Shown: in pieces, positions 26,970 through 35,758 of the stretch
Layout: each line of letters begins with the position of its first letter
How positions within the stretch are numbered: position 1 is the first letter of the stretch
NCBI RefSeq assembly: GCF_002265435.1
Contig: NZ_NOKQ01000289.1
Span: forward strand, 1 to 64,000
DNA: 64,000 nt
Direction: 5' to 3'
From: Tetzosporium hominis
GTDB taxonomy: Bacteria > Bacillota > Bacilli > Bacillales_A > Planococcaceae
Made by a program: the position numbers and the translations under genes
The notes under the pieces: generated by a model
Told to the model about the DNA's origin: nothing
Seen by the model: only the letters and a program-made list of their open reading frames with translations
Databases searched by the model: none

Positions 26970-29276
26970 ATGATTCAATCGAAGAAAAAATGGAGAATGC
27001 ACTCCATTCCGCAACAACAAGCGGAAGCATTCGCAGAAGAACTAGGGGTCGAGCTGTTGGTTGCCAAGCTATTGCTTGCCCGCGGACTCGACACAAAAGA
27101 AAAAGCAGATGAGTTTTTACATACAGACGCTAGCGTCATCCATGATCCTTTCTTGTTTCAAGACATGGAAGGTGCTGTTGCTCGGATTAAAAAGGCAATA
27201 GAGTCAAAAGAAAAGATTCTTGTTTACGGAGATTATGACGCTGACGGCATCACGAGTGTGACGGTATTGATGGAGACGTTGACTTCGATGGGAGCAGATG
27301 TATCGTTCCGCATTCCAAACCGTTTTGAGGACGGCTATGGACCTAGTGAACGATTGTTCCGTATCGCACATGAAGACGGCGTCCAACTCTTAATCACGGT
27401 CGATAACGGGATTTCAGGAGTGAGCCAAATAGCTGTGGCGAAAGAGCTTGGAATGGACGTCATCTTGACAGATCACCACGAAGCGGGCGACATCATTCCA
27501 AATGCAGACTTTATCATTCATCCGCATTTAGAAGAAAACTATCCGTTTTCCGAATTAGCTGGGGTCGGTGTGGCTTTCAAATTGGCACATGCTCTACTAG
27601 GTCGTGTTCCTGAAGAGTTGATGTATTTAGTTGCCATTGGAACCATTGCGGATATCGTGTCCTTACGAGGAGAGAATCGCTACTATGTGAAGCGTGGACT
27701 TGAGTTGATGCGCACACGCCCAACTGAAGCCATTCGAGCGCTCGCTAGCGTCTCTAGTGTAGAAATTGGAGACATCAATGAAGAAACAGTTGGGTTTGCG
27801 TTTGGACCTCGTATCAACGCAGTAGGAAGATTAGGAGACGCTGATCCTGGAGTGCATTTGTTCCGGAGTGCAAGTAAAGAAGAAGCCTCTCTCTATGCGA
27901 AATTTTTGAATGACAAAAACAAGGAGCGGCAATCCATTGTTAAAGCCATCAGTGATGAAGCCATTGCTCAAGTTGAAGCAGGTCCCGTCCCAAGTGTCAT
28001 CATTGTGGCACAAGAAGACTGGAATCCTGGTATTTTAGGAATTGTGGCGTCTCGTTTGGTAGAGAAGTATACACGCCCGACAATTGTACTCGGTGTGGAC
28101 TTAGAAAAAGGTATTGCGAAAGGGTCTGCAAGGAGTATTGAAGGCTTCCATCTCTATCAAGAAATTGCGAAAAACCGGGACCTTGTTCCTCATTTTGGAG
28201 GCCACCCGATGGCGGCAGGGATGACGATTCCACTTGACAATTTAGACGAGTTCATTGAGCGGATGACAAAGCAAGGTGACGAGATATTGACAGAAGAGCA
28301 CTTTACTCCAATCGTGACCGTGGATGTTGCTGTACAACTTTCTGAGATTTCTGTTGAAGCCATTGAAAAAACAGCGAAACTAGGACCTTACGGGATGGGA
28401 TTTGCTAAACCGGTCTACAGCATTCAGAATGCTGAAGTGACCACGTTCCGCAAGATTGGTGCGAACCAAAATCATGCCAAACTTGAAGTGACGCAAGATG
28501 GGCACTCGTTAGATGTAATTGGTTTCCATCAAGGCGAGCTTGTCGATCAGCTTGCTCCTATGACCTCACTATCTTTGGTTGGAGATTTGCAAGTCAATGA
28601 ATGGAACGGGCGGAAAAAACCTCAGATGATGTTAGAAGACGCAGCATCAACTGACTGGCAGCTATTTGATGTCCGGGGAATTCGTCAGCTCTACCGCTGG
28701 CTCAATCAGGTACCTGAAGGGGACGCGCATTTTATCGCGTTTCATGATCAGACCATTCAGACCTATCAGAGTCAATTGCCTGTAGCCATTACGAAACCTC
28801 AAGACTTCAAACCGCAACATAGCTCCGTCGTGCTACTCGACATGCCAGATGAAGAGTGCGAGTTAGATGCTATCATGGAAAAAGCCTCGTGGAGCCGCAT
28901 TTTTGCGCATTTCTTTACTCCTTCACAAGCTTTCTTTGAAGGGTTACCGAGCCGGGATCAGTTCAAATGGTACTATTCGTTTTTGAAAAGTCGTGAGCGT
29001 TTCGCTTTGAAAGAACAAGGTGCACAACTTGCGCGACATAAAGGCTGGAGCGAACAAACAATTAATTTTATGTCAAAGGTGTTTTTTGAATTAGATTTTG
29101 TTAAAATAGACAATGGACATTTGGTGGTCAATACGGAGAGTCAAAAGCGCGACTTGACCGAAGCCCCAAGCTATCAGCAACAACAAAAGCGAATGGAGCT
29201 CGAACAGGTATTGCTCTACGCTCCGTATCGCGAACTGAAGCAGTGGTTTGACGCCAAGCGCCAACACCGGTCCTGA
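26970..29276 (+). CDS. recJ: Single-stranded-DNA-specific exonuclease RecJ
   Basis: 5'-3' exonuclease used in recombination and mismatch repair. DHH-superfamily motifs are intact: VYGDYDADGITSV, TVDNG, ILTDHHEAG, ELAGVGVAFKLAHAL, and the DHHA1 motif HFGGHPMAAGMTI. An OB-fold follows (about 460-560), and the Bacillales-type C-terminal extension reaches residue 768. ATG 26970 follows GAGGAAGTGA. It is followed after 12 bases by apt. Confidence 0.96.
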   Translation: MIQSKKKWRMHSIPQQQAEAFAEELGVELLVAKLLLARGLDTKEKADEFLHTDASVIHDPFLFQDMEGAVARIKKAIESKEKILVYGDYDADGITSVTVLMETLTSMGADVSFRIPNRFEDGYGPSERLFRIAHEDGVQLLITVDNGISGVSQIAVAKELGMDVILTDHHEAGDIIPNADFIIHPHLEENYPFSELAGVGVAFKLAHALLGRVPEELMYLVAIGTIADIVSLRGENRYYVKRGLELMRTRPTEAIRALASVSSVEIGDINEETVGFAFGPRINAVGRLGDADPGVHLFRSASKEEASLYAKFLNDKNKERQSIVKAISDEAIAQVEAGPVPSVIIVAQEDWNPGILGIVASRLVEKYTRPTIVLGVDLEKGIAKGSARSIEGFHLYQEIAKNRDLVPHFGGHPMAAGMTIPLDNLDEFIERMTKQGDEILTEEHFTPIVTVDVAVQLSEISVEAIEKTAKLGPYGMGFAKPVYSIQNAEVTTFRKIGANQNHAKLEVTQDGHSLDVIGFHQGELVDQLAPMTSLSLVGDLQVNEWNGRKKPQMMLEDAASTDWQLFDVRGIRQLYRWLNQVPEGDAHFIAFHDQTIQTYQSQLPVAITKPQDFKPQHSSVVLLDMPDEECELDAIMEKASWSRIFAHFFTPSQAFFEGLPSRDQFKWYYSFLKSRERFALKEQGAQLARHKGWSEQTINFMSKVFFELDFVKIDNGHLVVNTESQKRDLTEAPSYQQQQKRMELEQVLLYAPYRELKQWFDAKRQHRS

Positions 29277-29288
29277 GGAGGAACAATT

Positions 29289-29801
29289 GTGGATTTAAAA
29301 CAGTACGTAACAATCGTTGAAGATTGGCCAAAAGAAGGAATTCGATTTAAAGACATTACAACGATCATGGATAATGGTCCTGCTTATAAATATGCAGTAG
29401 ATGAAATCGTCAAGTATGCAAAAGAAGTTGGCGCTGAAGTCATCGTCGGTCCTGAAGCACGTGGATTTATCATCGGATGCCCAGTGGCTTATGCTCTAGA
29501 AGTTGGATTTGCACCAGTTCGTAAACCAGGTAAACTTCCACGTGAAGTGATTACTGCAGATTACGGTCTTGAGTATGGAAAAGACACATTAACGATGCAT
29601 AAAGATGCTATCAAACCAGGTCAAAAAGTGTTAATCGTAGATGATTTGTTAGCAACAGGTGGAACAGTAGAAGCGACAGTTAACTTGATTCAACAATTAG
29701 GTGGGGAAGTAGTTGGTGCTGCTTTCATGATCGAATTGACGTATTTAGATGGCCGCGACAAGTTAAAAGGCATCGATATTCGTACGCTAATCAGCTATTA
29801 A
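29289..29801 (+). CDS. apt: Adenine phosphoribosyltransferase
   Basis: Salvages adenine to AMP using PRPP. The 170-residue product has [20 protein letters not shown], the flexible-loop region ([12 protein letters not shown]) and the PRPP-binding signature [13 protein letters not shown]. Length is normal. Start GTG 29289 follows TGAGGAGGAAC. The recJ-apt-rel order is as in B. subtilis, but apt and rel are separated by about 650 bases of repeats here. Confidence 0.97.
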   Translation: MDLKQYVTIVEDWPKEGIRFKDITTIMDNGPAYKYAVDEIVKYAKEVGAEVIVGPEARGFIIGCPVAYALEVGFAPVRKPGKLPREVITADYGLEYGKDTLTMHKDAIKPGQKVLIVDDLLATGGTVEATVNLIQQLGGEVVGAAFMIELTYLDGRDKLKGIDIRTLISY

Positions 29802-29806
29802 TTTTA

Positions 29807-29842
29807 AGACGCAGCAGAGGACTTCTCTGACTGCGTTTTTTT
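29807..29842 (+). terminator. Terminator after apt
   Basis: ACGCAGCAGAGGA pairs with the TCTCTGACTGCGT strand (one bulge) and is followed by TTTTTT. Confidence 0.9.
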
Positions 29843-29904
29843 AAATAAATATCAAAGTATACAATTCTGAAGGGTAAATCTTTACTTTATTGAGATCTGC
29901 AAAA

Positions 29905-30184
29905 AATGTTGCGAAAAAGCGTGCCGTAGATCTTGGGGCTGTTTCCTGAAGGATCAGGTCGATGCCGGATATCACCCGTGTCGCTTAGATGTCTAGTTAC
30001 ACCGTCTAGAAACCCACTCGAAAATCGGCCACACCCAATGAGGCAAAGAACGCCTCACCGGGTCCATCCGATTCCCGAGAAGTTTCTGACCAAGCCGGTT
30101 CCACTTTTCTTGCGTGAAGCGATTGGGAAGATTCGGCGCGGCCCTTTTGGAAACAGCCCCAAGTCAGGCACGATTTTAGCATTA
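29905..30184. repeat. Palindromic module A, copy 1, split by module B
   Basis: Left arm 29905-29986 and right arm 30117-30184 are the two halves of a long imperfect hairpin. CTTGGGGCTGTTTCC (29932-29946) pairs perfectly with GGAAACAGCCCCAAG (30149-30163), and CGTGCC (29920-29925) with GGCACG (30167-30172). The left arm is identical, apart from one A, to 35435-35517, and the right arm nearly identical to 35526-35593. In copy 1 the loop holds about 130 extra bases that contain module B. No protein-like frame is present. Confidence 0.9.
29993..30109. repeat. Palindromic module B, copy 1, inside the loop of module A
   Basis: A 117-bp imperfect palindrome with the apex GAGGC-AAAGAAC-GCCTC near 30040-30056. 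It differs at only four positions from 35220-35336, which has the same length. Arms pair through GAAAC...GTTTC, CTCG...CGAG and CCGG-type blocks. Its base is embedded in the terminal loop of module A, which in copy 2 is only a few bases long. Confidence 0.9.
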
Positions 30185-30209
30185 AAACGGCGTTTCTAAA
30201 CAGTCGGTT

Positions 30210-30344
30210 CCACATCTAAACGATATCGAGTTGCGAACGCCAGAAATCCACATCAAAACCATTCACCCCAACCGAGGCAAAAAACGCCTCATTTGGTGCG
30301 CCTGGTTTTGATGAAATTTCTAGAGCGGCGTTCTCCACATCTAG
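30210..30344. repeat. Palindromic module C, copy 1
   Basis: Bounded by CCACATCTAA (30210-30219) and CCACATCTAG (30335-30344). Inside, GAACGCC, AGAAAT and CATCAAAACC pair with ATTTCT, GGTTTTGATG and GGCGTTC around the apex GAGGC-AAAAAAC-GCCTC (30272-30290). Ends match module C copy 2 (35606-35741), but the inner arms have diverged. Confidence 0.85.
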
Positions 30345-30382
30345 AACTTAGTCAATTATTCGAATTCAGAGGCCAGCAGCCC

Positions 30383-30412
30383 TTTACAATGGAGCTATTA
30401 GTTTACTACAAT
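30383..30412 (+). promoter_or_regulatory. Promoter of rel-dtd
   Basis: TTTACA (30383-30388), an 18-base spacer and TACAAT (30407-30412), about 50 bases before rel and just downstream of the palindromic elements. Confidence 0.7.
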
Positions 30413-30460
30413 AGAGATTATAACTTTCGAAACGAAATCAACAGAAACAGGTGAGTGGGT

Positions 30461-32650
30461 ATGGCAAAAGAACAAGTGCGGACAGCCGAAGAAGTCTTTG
30501 CAATCACAGCAACATATATGAATGAAACCAACGTTCGGTTTGTTGAAAAAGCGTATAAGCTGGCAGAACATGCCCACCGCAATCAATTCCGAAATTCAGG
30601 TGAACCTTATATCATCCATCCAATACAAGTAGCTGGAATTCTTGCAGACCTGCAGATGGATCCAGAAACCGTAGCGGCTGGATTTCTTCACGATGTCATC
30701 GAAGACACAGAATACACTCGCGAAGATCTCGTAAAGGAATTCAGTGAAGAAGTCGCGATGTTAGTTGAAGGTGTAACCAAGCTCGGAAAGATCAAATACA
30801 TGTCTAAAGAAGAACAACAGGCAGAGAACCACCGCAAAATGTTCATTGCAATGGCTCAAGACATTCGAATCATCTTGATCAAACTGGCAGACCGTCTTCA
30901 CAACATGCGCACGCTCAAACACTTGCCTGAAGAAAAGCAGCGCCGAATTGCCAATGAGACTCTTGAAATCTTTGCGCCACTAGCGCACCGACTTGGGATT
31001 TCAACAGTGAAATGGGAACTAGAAGATACCTCGCTTCGATATCTCAATCCGCAGCAGTACTATCGAATCGTTAATTTCATGAAAAAGAAACGTACTGAAC
31101 GGGAAGCGTATCTGAACCATGTCATGAAAGACATAAATAGCCAGCTTGACGAAGTAGGTATTCAAGCGGATATTTCAGGGCGTCCAAAACACATTTACAG
31201 CATCTACCGCAAAATGGTCATTCAGCAGAAACAGTTTAACGAAATCTATGACTTGCTTGCTATGCGCATTATCGTGGATAGCATTAAAGACTGTTATGCG
31301 GTGCTTGGAATCATCCATACGTTATGGAAGCCTATGCCAGGCCGTTTTAAAGATTATATTGCGATGCCGAAGCAAAACTTGTATCAGTCTATCCACACCA
31401 CAGTTATCGGACCGAACGGAGACCCTCTTGAAGTTCAAATCCGTACTCAAGAGATGCACAATATCGCCGAGTACGGGGTAGCAGCGCACTGGGCCTATAA
31501 AGAAGGTCGTAAAGTCGAGACGTCTGATGAATCTGTTGATACAAAACTGTCGTGGTTCCGAGAAATTTTGGAGTTCCAAAATGAATCGTCGAATGCAGAA
31601 GAATTTATGGAGTCACTAAAGTTCGATTTGTTTTCTGACATGGTGTATGTGTTTACGCCAAAAGGAGACGTCATCGAGCTCCCAGCAGGTTCTGTTCCAA
31701 TCGATTTCGCTTACCGCGTTCACTCTGAAGTCGGCAATAAAACAATTGGCGCTAAAGTGAATGGTAAAATGGTGCCTCTTGATACTAAGCTTAAGACAGG
31801 TGACATTATCGAAGTCTTAACATCTAAACAATCTTTTGGACCAAGTCGTGACTGGCTCAAGATTGCCCAGTCCTCCCAAGCGAAAAACAAGATCAAGCAA
31901 TTCTTTAAAAAGCAGCAGCGCGATGAGAATATCGAAAAAGGCAAAGAAGCCATCGATAAAGAGATTCGTTCACAAGATTTCGATCCGAAAGTTGTTTTAA
32001 CTTCTGAAAACTTGAAACGTGTCTGTGAGAAATATGCGTTCACGAGTGAAGAAGATCTCTACTCGGCTGTTGGATTTGGAGGAATTACTGCTCAACAAGT
32101 GGTAAACCGTCTAGCTGAAAAGATGCGAAAAGAACGAGATCACGAAGAGACACTAGAGAAGATTTCAAAAAATATGGCATCACCTCCTGTCAAAAAATCG
32201 ACGGAGTCTGGAGTTGTTGTAAAAGGAATTGACAACCTTTTGATTCGCTTGTCACGTTGCTGTAGTCCAGTTCCTGGTGATGAGATTGTCGGATTTATCA
32301 CGAAGGGCCGCGGTGTCTCAGTTCACCGTGCGGATTGTCCTAACGTGCAAGGTGCGGACAGTAACCAACGCTTGATTGATGTGGAGTGGGAACAAGATAC
32401 ATCAGCGAAGAAAGAGTACGCAGTAGATATTGAAGTGGCTGCGTTTGATCGAACAGGACTTCTAAACGAAGTATTGATGGCTGTGACTGATTCTAAGACG
32501 ACGATTGCAGCAGTAACAGGCAAGTCTGAAAAAGACATTGCGACCATCAACTTAACGATTAAAATTACGAATATCTCGCATTTACACAGAGTAGTGGACC
32601 GAATCAAACAACTTCCGAATGTATACTCCGTGCAGCGAATTATCAACTAA
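30461..32650 (+). CDS. relA: Bifunctional (p)ppGpp synthetase/hydrolase Rel
   Basis: Main stringent-response enzyme. The hydrolase HD domain is intact ([15 protein letters not shown], with the HDxxED motif), as is the synthetase domain (about 240-350; [20 protein letters not shown] and [20 protein letters not shown], each part of the active site). TGS ([16 protein letters not shown]), zinc-finger/CC ([15 protein letters not shown]) and ACT (about 655-729) domains follow. Length 729 is normal for long Rel. ATG 30461 follows CAGGTGAG; GTG 30455 lies within that site and is rejected. Confidence 0.97.
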   Translation: MAKEQVRTAEEVFAITATYMNETNVRFVEKAYKLAEHAHRNQFRNSGEPYIIHPIQVAGILADLQMDPETVAAGFLHDVIEDTEYTREDLVKEFSEEVAMLVEGVTKLGKIKYMSKEEQQAENHRKMFIAMAQDIRIILIKLADRLHNMRTLKHLPEEKQRRIANETLEIFAPLAHRLGISTVKWELEDTSLRYLNPQQYYRIVNFMKKKRTEREAYLNHVMKDINSQLDEVGIQADISGRPKHIYSIYRKMVIQQKQFNEIYDLLAMRIIVDSIKDCYAVLGIIHTLWKPMPGRFKDYIAMPKQNLYQSIHTTVIGPNGDPLEVQIRTQEMHNIAEYGVAAHWAYKEGRKVETSDESVDTKLSWFREILEFQNESSNAEEFMESLKFDLFSDMVYVFTPKGDVIELPAGSVPIDFAYRVHSEVGNKTIGAKVNGKMVPLDTKLKTGDIIEVLTSKQSFGPSRDWLKIAQSSQAKNKIKQFFKKQQRDENIEKGKEAIDKEIRSQDFDPKVVLTSENLKRVCEKYAFTSEEDLYSAVGFGGITAQQVVNRLAEKMRKERDHEETLEKISKNMASPPVKKSTESGVVVKGIDNLLIRLSRCCSPVPGDEIVGFITKGRGVSVHRADCPNVQGADSNQRLIDVEWEQDTSAKKEYAVDIEVAAFDRTGLLNEVLMAVTDSKTTIAAVTGKSEKDIATINLTIKITNISHLHRVVDRIKQLPNVYSVQRIIN

Positions 32651-32660
32651 GAGGTGACTT

Positions 32661-33098
32661 ATGCGAGTTGTTTTACAGCGAGCAAAACAAGCGAGTGTTA
32701 CCGTGGCTGGAGAGACAGTCGGAGCCATTTCACATGGCTATGTGCTGCTAGTCGGCGTGACTCATGAAGATAGTGAAGCGCAAGCAGATTGGCTAGCAGA
32801 TAAGATTGCTGGAATGCGTCTTTTCGAGGACGATGAAGGGAAAATGAATCGCGGTCTGCAAGATGTTGGCGGTTCGATTTTGTCCGTTTCTCAGTTTACT
32901 TTATATGCCGATACAAAGAAGGGGCGGCGTCCTTCCTTTATCGAGGCTGCGCGTCCTGATCAAGCAGAGCCTCTATGGGAGTATTTCAATGAACGACTTA
33001 GGTCTCACGGTCTTGCTGTGGAGACTGGGCGCTTCGGAGCCATGATGGACGTTCAACTGATCAATGATGGTCCGGTTACGATTATTTTAGAAAAATAA
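32661..33098 (+). CDS. dtd: D-aminoacyl-tRNA deacylase
   Basis: Removes D-amino acids from mischarged tRNA. The 145-residue product has both catalytic motifs: [17 protein letters not shown] and the C-terminal [10 protein letters not shown] (the cross-subunit Gly-cisPro equivalent lies here). Length is normal. It starts 10 bases after rel with AGAGGTGACT and ends the rel-dtd operon. Confidence 0.97.
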   Translation: MRVVLQRAKQASVTVAGETVGAISHGYVLLVGVTHEDSEAQADWLADKIAGMRLFEDDEGKMNRGLQDVGGSILSVSQFTLYADTKKGRRPSFIEAARPDQAEPLWEYFNERLRSHGLAVETGRFGAMMDVQLINDGPVTIILEK

Positions 33099-33133
33099 CT
33101 CCAGGAGAGCTGTGTGCTCTTCTGGAGTTTTTT
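33099..33133 (+). terminator. Terminator after dtd
   Basis: CTCCAGGAGAGC (33099-33110) pairs with GCTCTTCTGGAG (33116-33127), followed by TTTTTT. Confidence 0.92.
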
Positions 33134-33139
33134 GTGACT

Positions 33140-33167
33140 AAAAAACTCACTCCCAAAAGGGAGTGAG
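33140..33167 (-). terminator. Terminator of the amidase gene
   Basis: On the minus strand CTCACTCCC pairs with GGGAGTGAG around a TTTT loop (33146-33167), followed by TTTTTTAG. It immediately follows the amidase stop. Confidence 0.93.
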
Positions 33168-33170
33168 CAA

Positions 33171-34697
33171 TCAATCTTCTAATTCACTATCGAAAAACGA
33201 AATTAATCCTTCGTAGATGGCATGAGCAGCCGTTTCACGGAACTGCGCGGTTGAGACAGAGCGTTCTTCAGTTGCATTGCTCAAATAGCCAAGTTCTAGC
33301 AACACTGCATGCTGTTGGTTTTCACGCAACACTAGGTAATTGCCTTCTCGCACACCACGGTCCTTTAAAGATAATCGGTCTTGCAGAGCGCTATGAATGT
33401 GATCGGCTAAAGGCTTTTGAAAGCTATGTTGATAATATGTTGTGAAGCCATTTACTGACGAATCATCTACTGAATCGTAATGAATACTGACAAAGGCATC
33501 TGCAGCATGTTGATGACTCACAGAAACTCGCTTACGGAGTGCAATATAGGCATCAGATTCACGAGTGAAAATAACGTCTGCTCCAGCTGCTTCAAGCTTG
33601 GCTGCCAGTAACTCAGCGGTAGGCAGGGTTAAGCCTTTCTCAGCTGTCCCGTAATAACCAGTCGTTCCGTGGTCGTTACCACCATGACCTGGATCAAGTA
33701 CTATGGTGAGACCAGTGAGTGTACCTGGTTTTCTCGTCACTTCTTCTTTCTCTTCTTCAACTATTGCAGCAGCATCGGTAGTGACAACCCAATTGGCTAC
33801 GAACATCGTGTCGCCGTCGAGTTCGATCTCGTACCAATCGCTTTCAGCGCCTTTAACTTGTAGTTGCTTACCTGCATCAACGCGAGCTTTTACTTCGCTT
33901 GAAGTAGAAGGCTGCGCACGTAAGTTAGTCCCATTGTACAAAATAGTAACTACTGATGGCGCAGCAGAAGGTGTCTCATCACTTTCAACTTGTTCAGCTG
34001 AAGGTGAGGGCGTGGTTGCTTCGAAGCTTCCATAAAATTTGTACACCCAACCAGTAGAACCGTCTGCGAGTTGTAGTTCTACCCATGTATCATCTTGAGA
34101 GACCACTTGGAAAACATCATTGCGATAAATAAGTGCGGTCCGTTTTGAATCAAGAGATGGTTTTTTACGAACATTCAATGCGTCGACTTCCACTCGAAAT
34201 GCATCATTAATAGGTTGCTCTACCATGTCACTAGCACTTGTAAGTTGCACGTATTCTTTATGTATCCATGCACTCGAACCGTTGTAGTCAATCTCTAGCC
34301 AGTCACCTTTAACGGATTTGACAGATACTGATGTTCCTTCTGCAAGCTGACCGAGCTTTGAGGAACTTGTCGAAGCATCAGCTCGAACATTCAATGTTTT
34401 CACTTGAACGATGGCTGCTTGGTTCTCAACTGTGGATGTGGATCCCGTCGTTAACCAGCTTGCCACCCATCCTTGTTGGCCGTTGTAATCAATCTGATAC
34501 CAATCATTCTCTTTTGATAAGATATCCAACTCGTCACCAGCTTTTACGGAGCCAATCACCTCATACGTCAAACCAGGGCCTGAACGAACCTTTAAAGAAG
34601 GGGTATTGACGACGGCGCTTTCTGCAAAAGCGGTGAGAGGTGCGAGGAGAAGAAAAAGTATCAGTACGAAATAGCCATATGTACGAAAATTCTGCAT
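33171..34697 (-). CDS. Secreted N-acetylmuramoyl-L-alanine amidase with four SH3b domains (YrvJ-like)
   Basis: Cell-wall hydrolase cutting the amide bond between MurNAc and the stem peptide. A signal peptide is clear (YFVLILFLLLAPLTAFA). Four bacterial SH3 repeats follow (starting near residues 28, 92, 168 and 248), each with LxVRxxPSL/S-type cores such as LKVRSGPGLTYEVIG. The Amidase_3 domain (about 330-505) has DPGHGGNDHG, EKGLTLPTAELL, SIHYDS and the catalytic LLELGYLSN. RBS AAGGAGGTCG precedes the start. B. subtilis yrvJ lies at the same place between dtd and hisS. Confidence 0.95.
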   Translation of the reverse strand: MQNFRTYGYFVLILFLLLAPLTAFAESAVVNTPSLKVRSGPGLTYEVIGSVKAGDELDILSKENDWYQIDYNGQQGWVASWLTTGSTSTVENQAAIVQVKTLNVRADASTSSSKLGQLAEGTSVSVKSVKGDWLEIDYNGSSAWIHKEYVQLTSASDMVEQPINDAFRVEVDALNVRKKPSLDSKRTALIYRNDVFQVVSQDDTWVELQLADGSTGWVYKFYGSFEATTPSPSAEQVESDETPSAAPSVVTILYNGTNLRAQPSTSSEVKARVDAGKQLQVKGAESDWYEIELDGDTMFVANWVVTTDAAAIVEEEKEEVTRKPGTLTGLTIVLDPGHGGNDHGTTGYYGTAEKGLTLPTAELLAAKLEAAGADVIFTRESDAYIALRKRVSVSHQHAADAFVSIHYDSVDDSSVNGFTTYYQHSFQKPLADHIHSALQDRLSLKDRGVREGNYLVLRENQQHAVLLELGYLSNATEERSVSTAQFRETAAHAIYEGLISFFDSELED

Positions 34698-34804
34698 AAA
34701 TCGACCTCCTTATACATATAGTACAGACAGTGTCGTCAAATATCTAGGTTCATTTTAAAATAACCATTGACTTTCGATAAATACGTCATTAAGATAAAGT
34801 ATAT

Positions 34805-35085
34805 TACATGAACACATTGCCGAAGACCGAGAAAGTAACAGGTACAGAGGGACTGACAAGAGAGGAAAAGACGTGGCTGAAATCTTTTCTACAGACCGTA
34901 CAGGTGAACAACACTCGAGAGGCGCTTTGTCGAACCCATTTTGGGTGTAGGTGAAGACGGTACTGGCCGTTACCCAGTTAATGAAGAGGACCGAATTTCG
35001 GTCAATCAGGGTGGAACCGCGGAAGCTTACAAGCTCTCGTCCCTTGCGTCGTGCACGCAGGGAGACGGGGGCTTTTTTATGTTTT
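34805..35085 (+). ncRNA. T-box leader of hisS-aspS
   Basis: tRNA-sensing antiterminator. The T-box sequence AGGGTGGAACCGCGG lies at about 35007-35021, preceded by stem III ACCGAATTTCGGT. The terminator is CCCTTGCGTC...GACGGGGGC followed by TTTTTT (about 35040-35080). Stem I spans roughly 34815-34970 with an AGTA element near 34830; opposite it the best specifier candidate is GAC (34956-34958), an Asp codon, which would fit the aspS half of the operon. The specifier is inferred by eye. hisS starts only at 35759, about 670 bases after the terminator. Confidence 0.9.
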
Positions 35086-35090
35086 TGACC

Positions 35091-35219
35091 GTTCTTCACA
35101 TCTAATCGAAATCGAGTTGTGAACTTCATCTGAGAAGCCTTTTTGCTGAAAGTGCTCGGAAAAGAAACGCTTATCTATGGGAGCGGCCATCAGAATCCTC
35201 TCGGCATACCAAAGCTGAT
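35091..35219. repeat. Partial end of module C and flanking sequence
   Basis: 35091-35121 repeats the C-module end (TTCTTCACATCTAATCG and AAATCGAGTTG) that recurs at 35601-35629, but the hairpin that should follow is missing or degenerate. The remaining bases to 35219 show no gene and no clear pairing. It is directly downstream of the T-box terminator. Confidence 0.6.
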
Positions 35220-35336
35220 CTAGTTACACCGGCTAGAAACCCACTCGAAAATCGGCCACACCCAATGAGGCAAAGAACACCTCACCGGGTCCGTCCAATT
35301 CCCGAGAAGTTTCTGACCAAGCCGGTTCCACTTTTC
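35220..35336. repeat. Palindromic module B, copy 2 (free-standing)
   Basis: 117 bp, with four substitutions relative to 29993-30109. CCGGCTAGAAAC pairs with the GTTTC-type strand of the right arm and CCGG...CCGG blocks align; the apex is GAGGC-AAAGAAC-ACCTC. Here it is followed by about 98 bases of unrelated sequence (35337-35434) and then module A. Confidence 0.9.
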
Positions 35337-35434
35337 GTAGCGCTTTGGCCTCCGCTGCGGGTTCTTCAAACCACTCTGATACCACGGAACGCGTATCTTT
35401 TCCTTCACCCTCTCACATAATAACAGCTTCAAGG

Positions 35435-35593
35435 AATGTTGCGAAAAAAGCGTGCCGTAGATCTTGGGGCTGTTTCCTGAAGGATCAGGTCGATGCCGGA
35501 TATCACCCGTGTCGCTTTACCCGTAAAGCGATTGGGAAGATTCGGCGCGGCCCTTTTGGAAACAGCCCCAAGTCAGGCACGATTTAAGCATTA
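35435..35593. repeat. Palindromic module A, copy 2 (uninterrupted)
   Basis: A continuous imperfect hairpin of about 159 bp. CTTGGGGCTGTTTCC (35463-35477) pairs with GGAAACAGCCCCAAG (35558-35572); the apex is CGCTTT-ACCCGT-AAAGCG (35513-35530). In copy 1 this small loop is replaced by module B. The preserved sequence of both halves shows that copy 2 is the simpler state. Confidence 0.9.
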
Positions 35594-35741
35594 GAGCGGC
35601 GTTCTTCACATCTAATCGAAATCGAGTTGCGAACGCCAGAAATCCCCGCAAAAATCGTTCGCATCCATAAAGACAAAAAGCGCCTTTACGGATACGCCCA
35701 ATTTTTACAAAATTTCTGGAGCGGCGTTCTTCACATCTAAT
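35594..35741. repeat. Palindromic module C, copy 2, flanked by 23-bp direct repeats
   Basis: A perfect 23-nt direct repeat occupies 35594-35616 and 35719-35741 and ends in TCACATCTAAT. Between them GAACGCCAGAAAT pairs with ATTTCTGG.GCGGCGTTC-type sequence and an inner arm (CAAAAATCGTTCGCATCC with GGATACGCCCAATTTTTA) closes near 35675. It ends 18 bases before the hisS start, next to its ribosome-binding site. Confidence 0.88.
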
Positions 35742-35758
35742 AATTAGGAGGTTATTTC

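Noticed and set aside
29933-30199. 88-codon open frame overlapping the palindromic modules at the apt-rel gap
   Set aside because: It runs across module A and B arms, has no ribosome-binding site, and its composition (GC-rich, Pro/Arg-rich) follows from the palindromes. The matching frame at 35345-35587 is equally a by-product.
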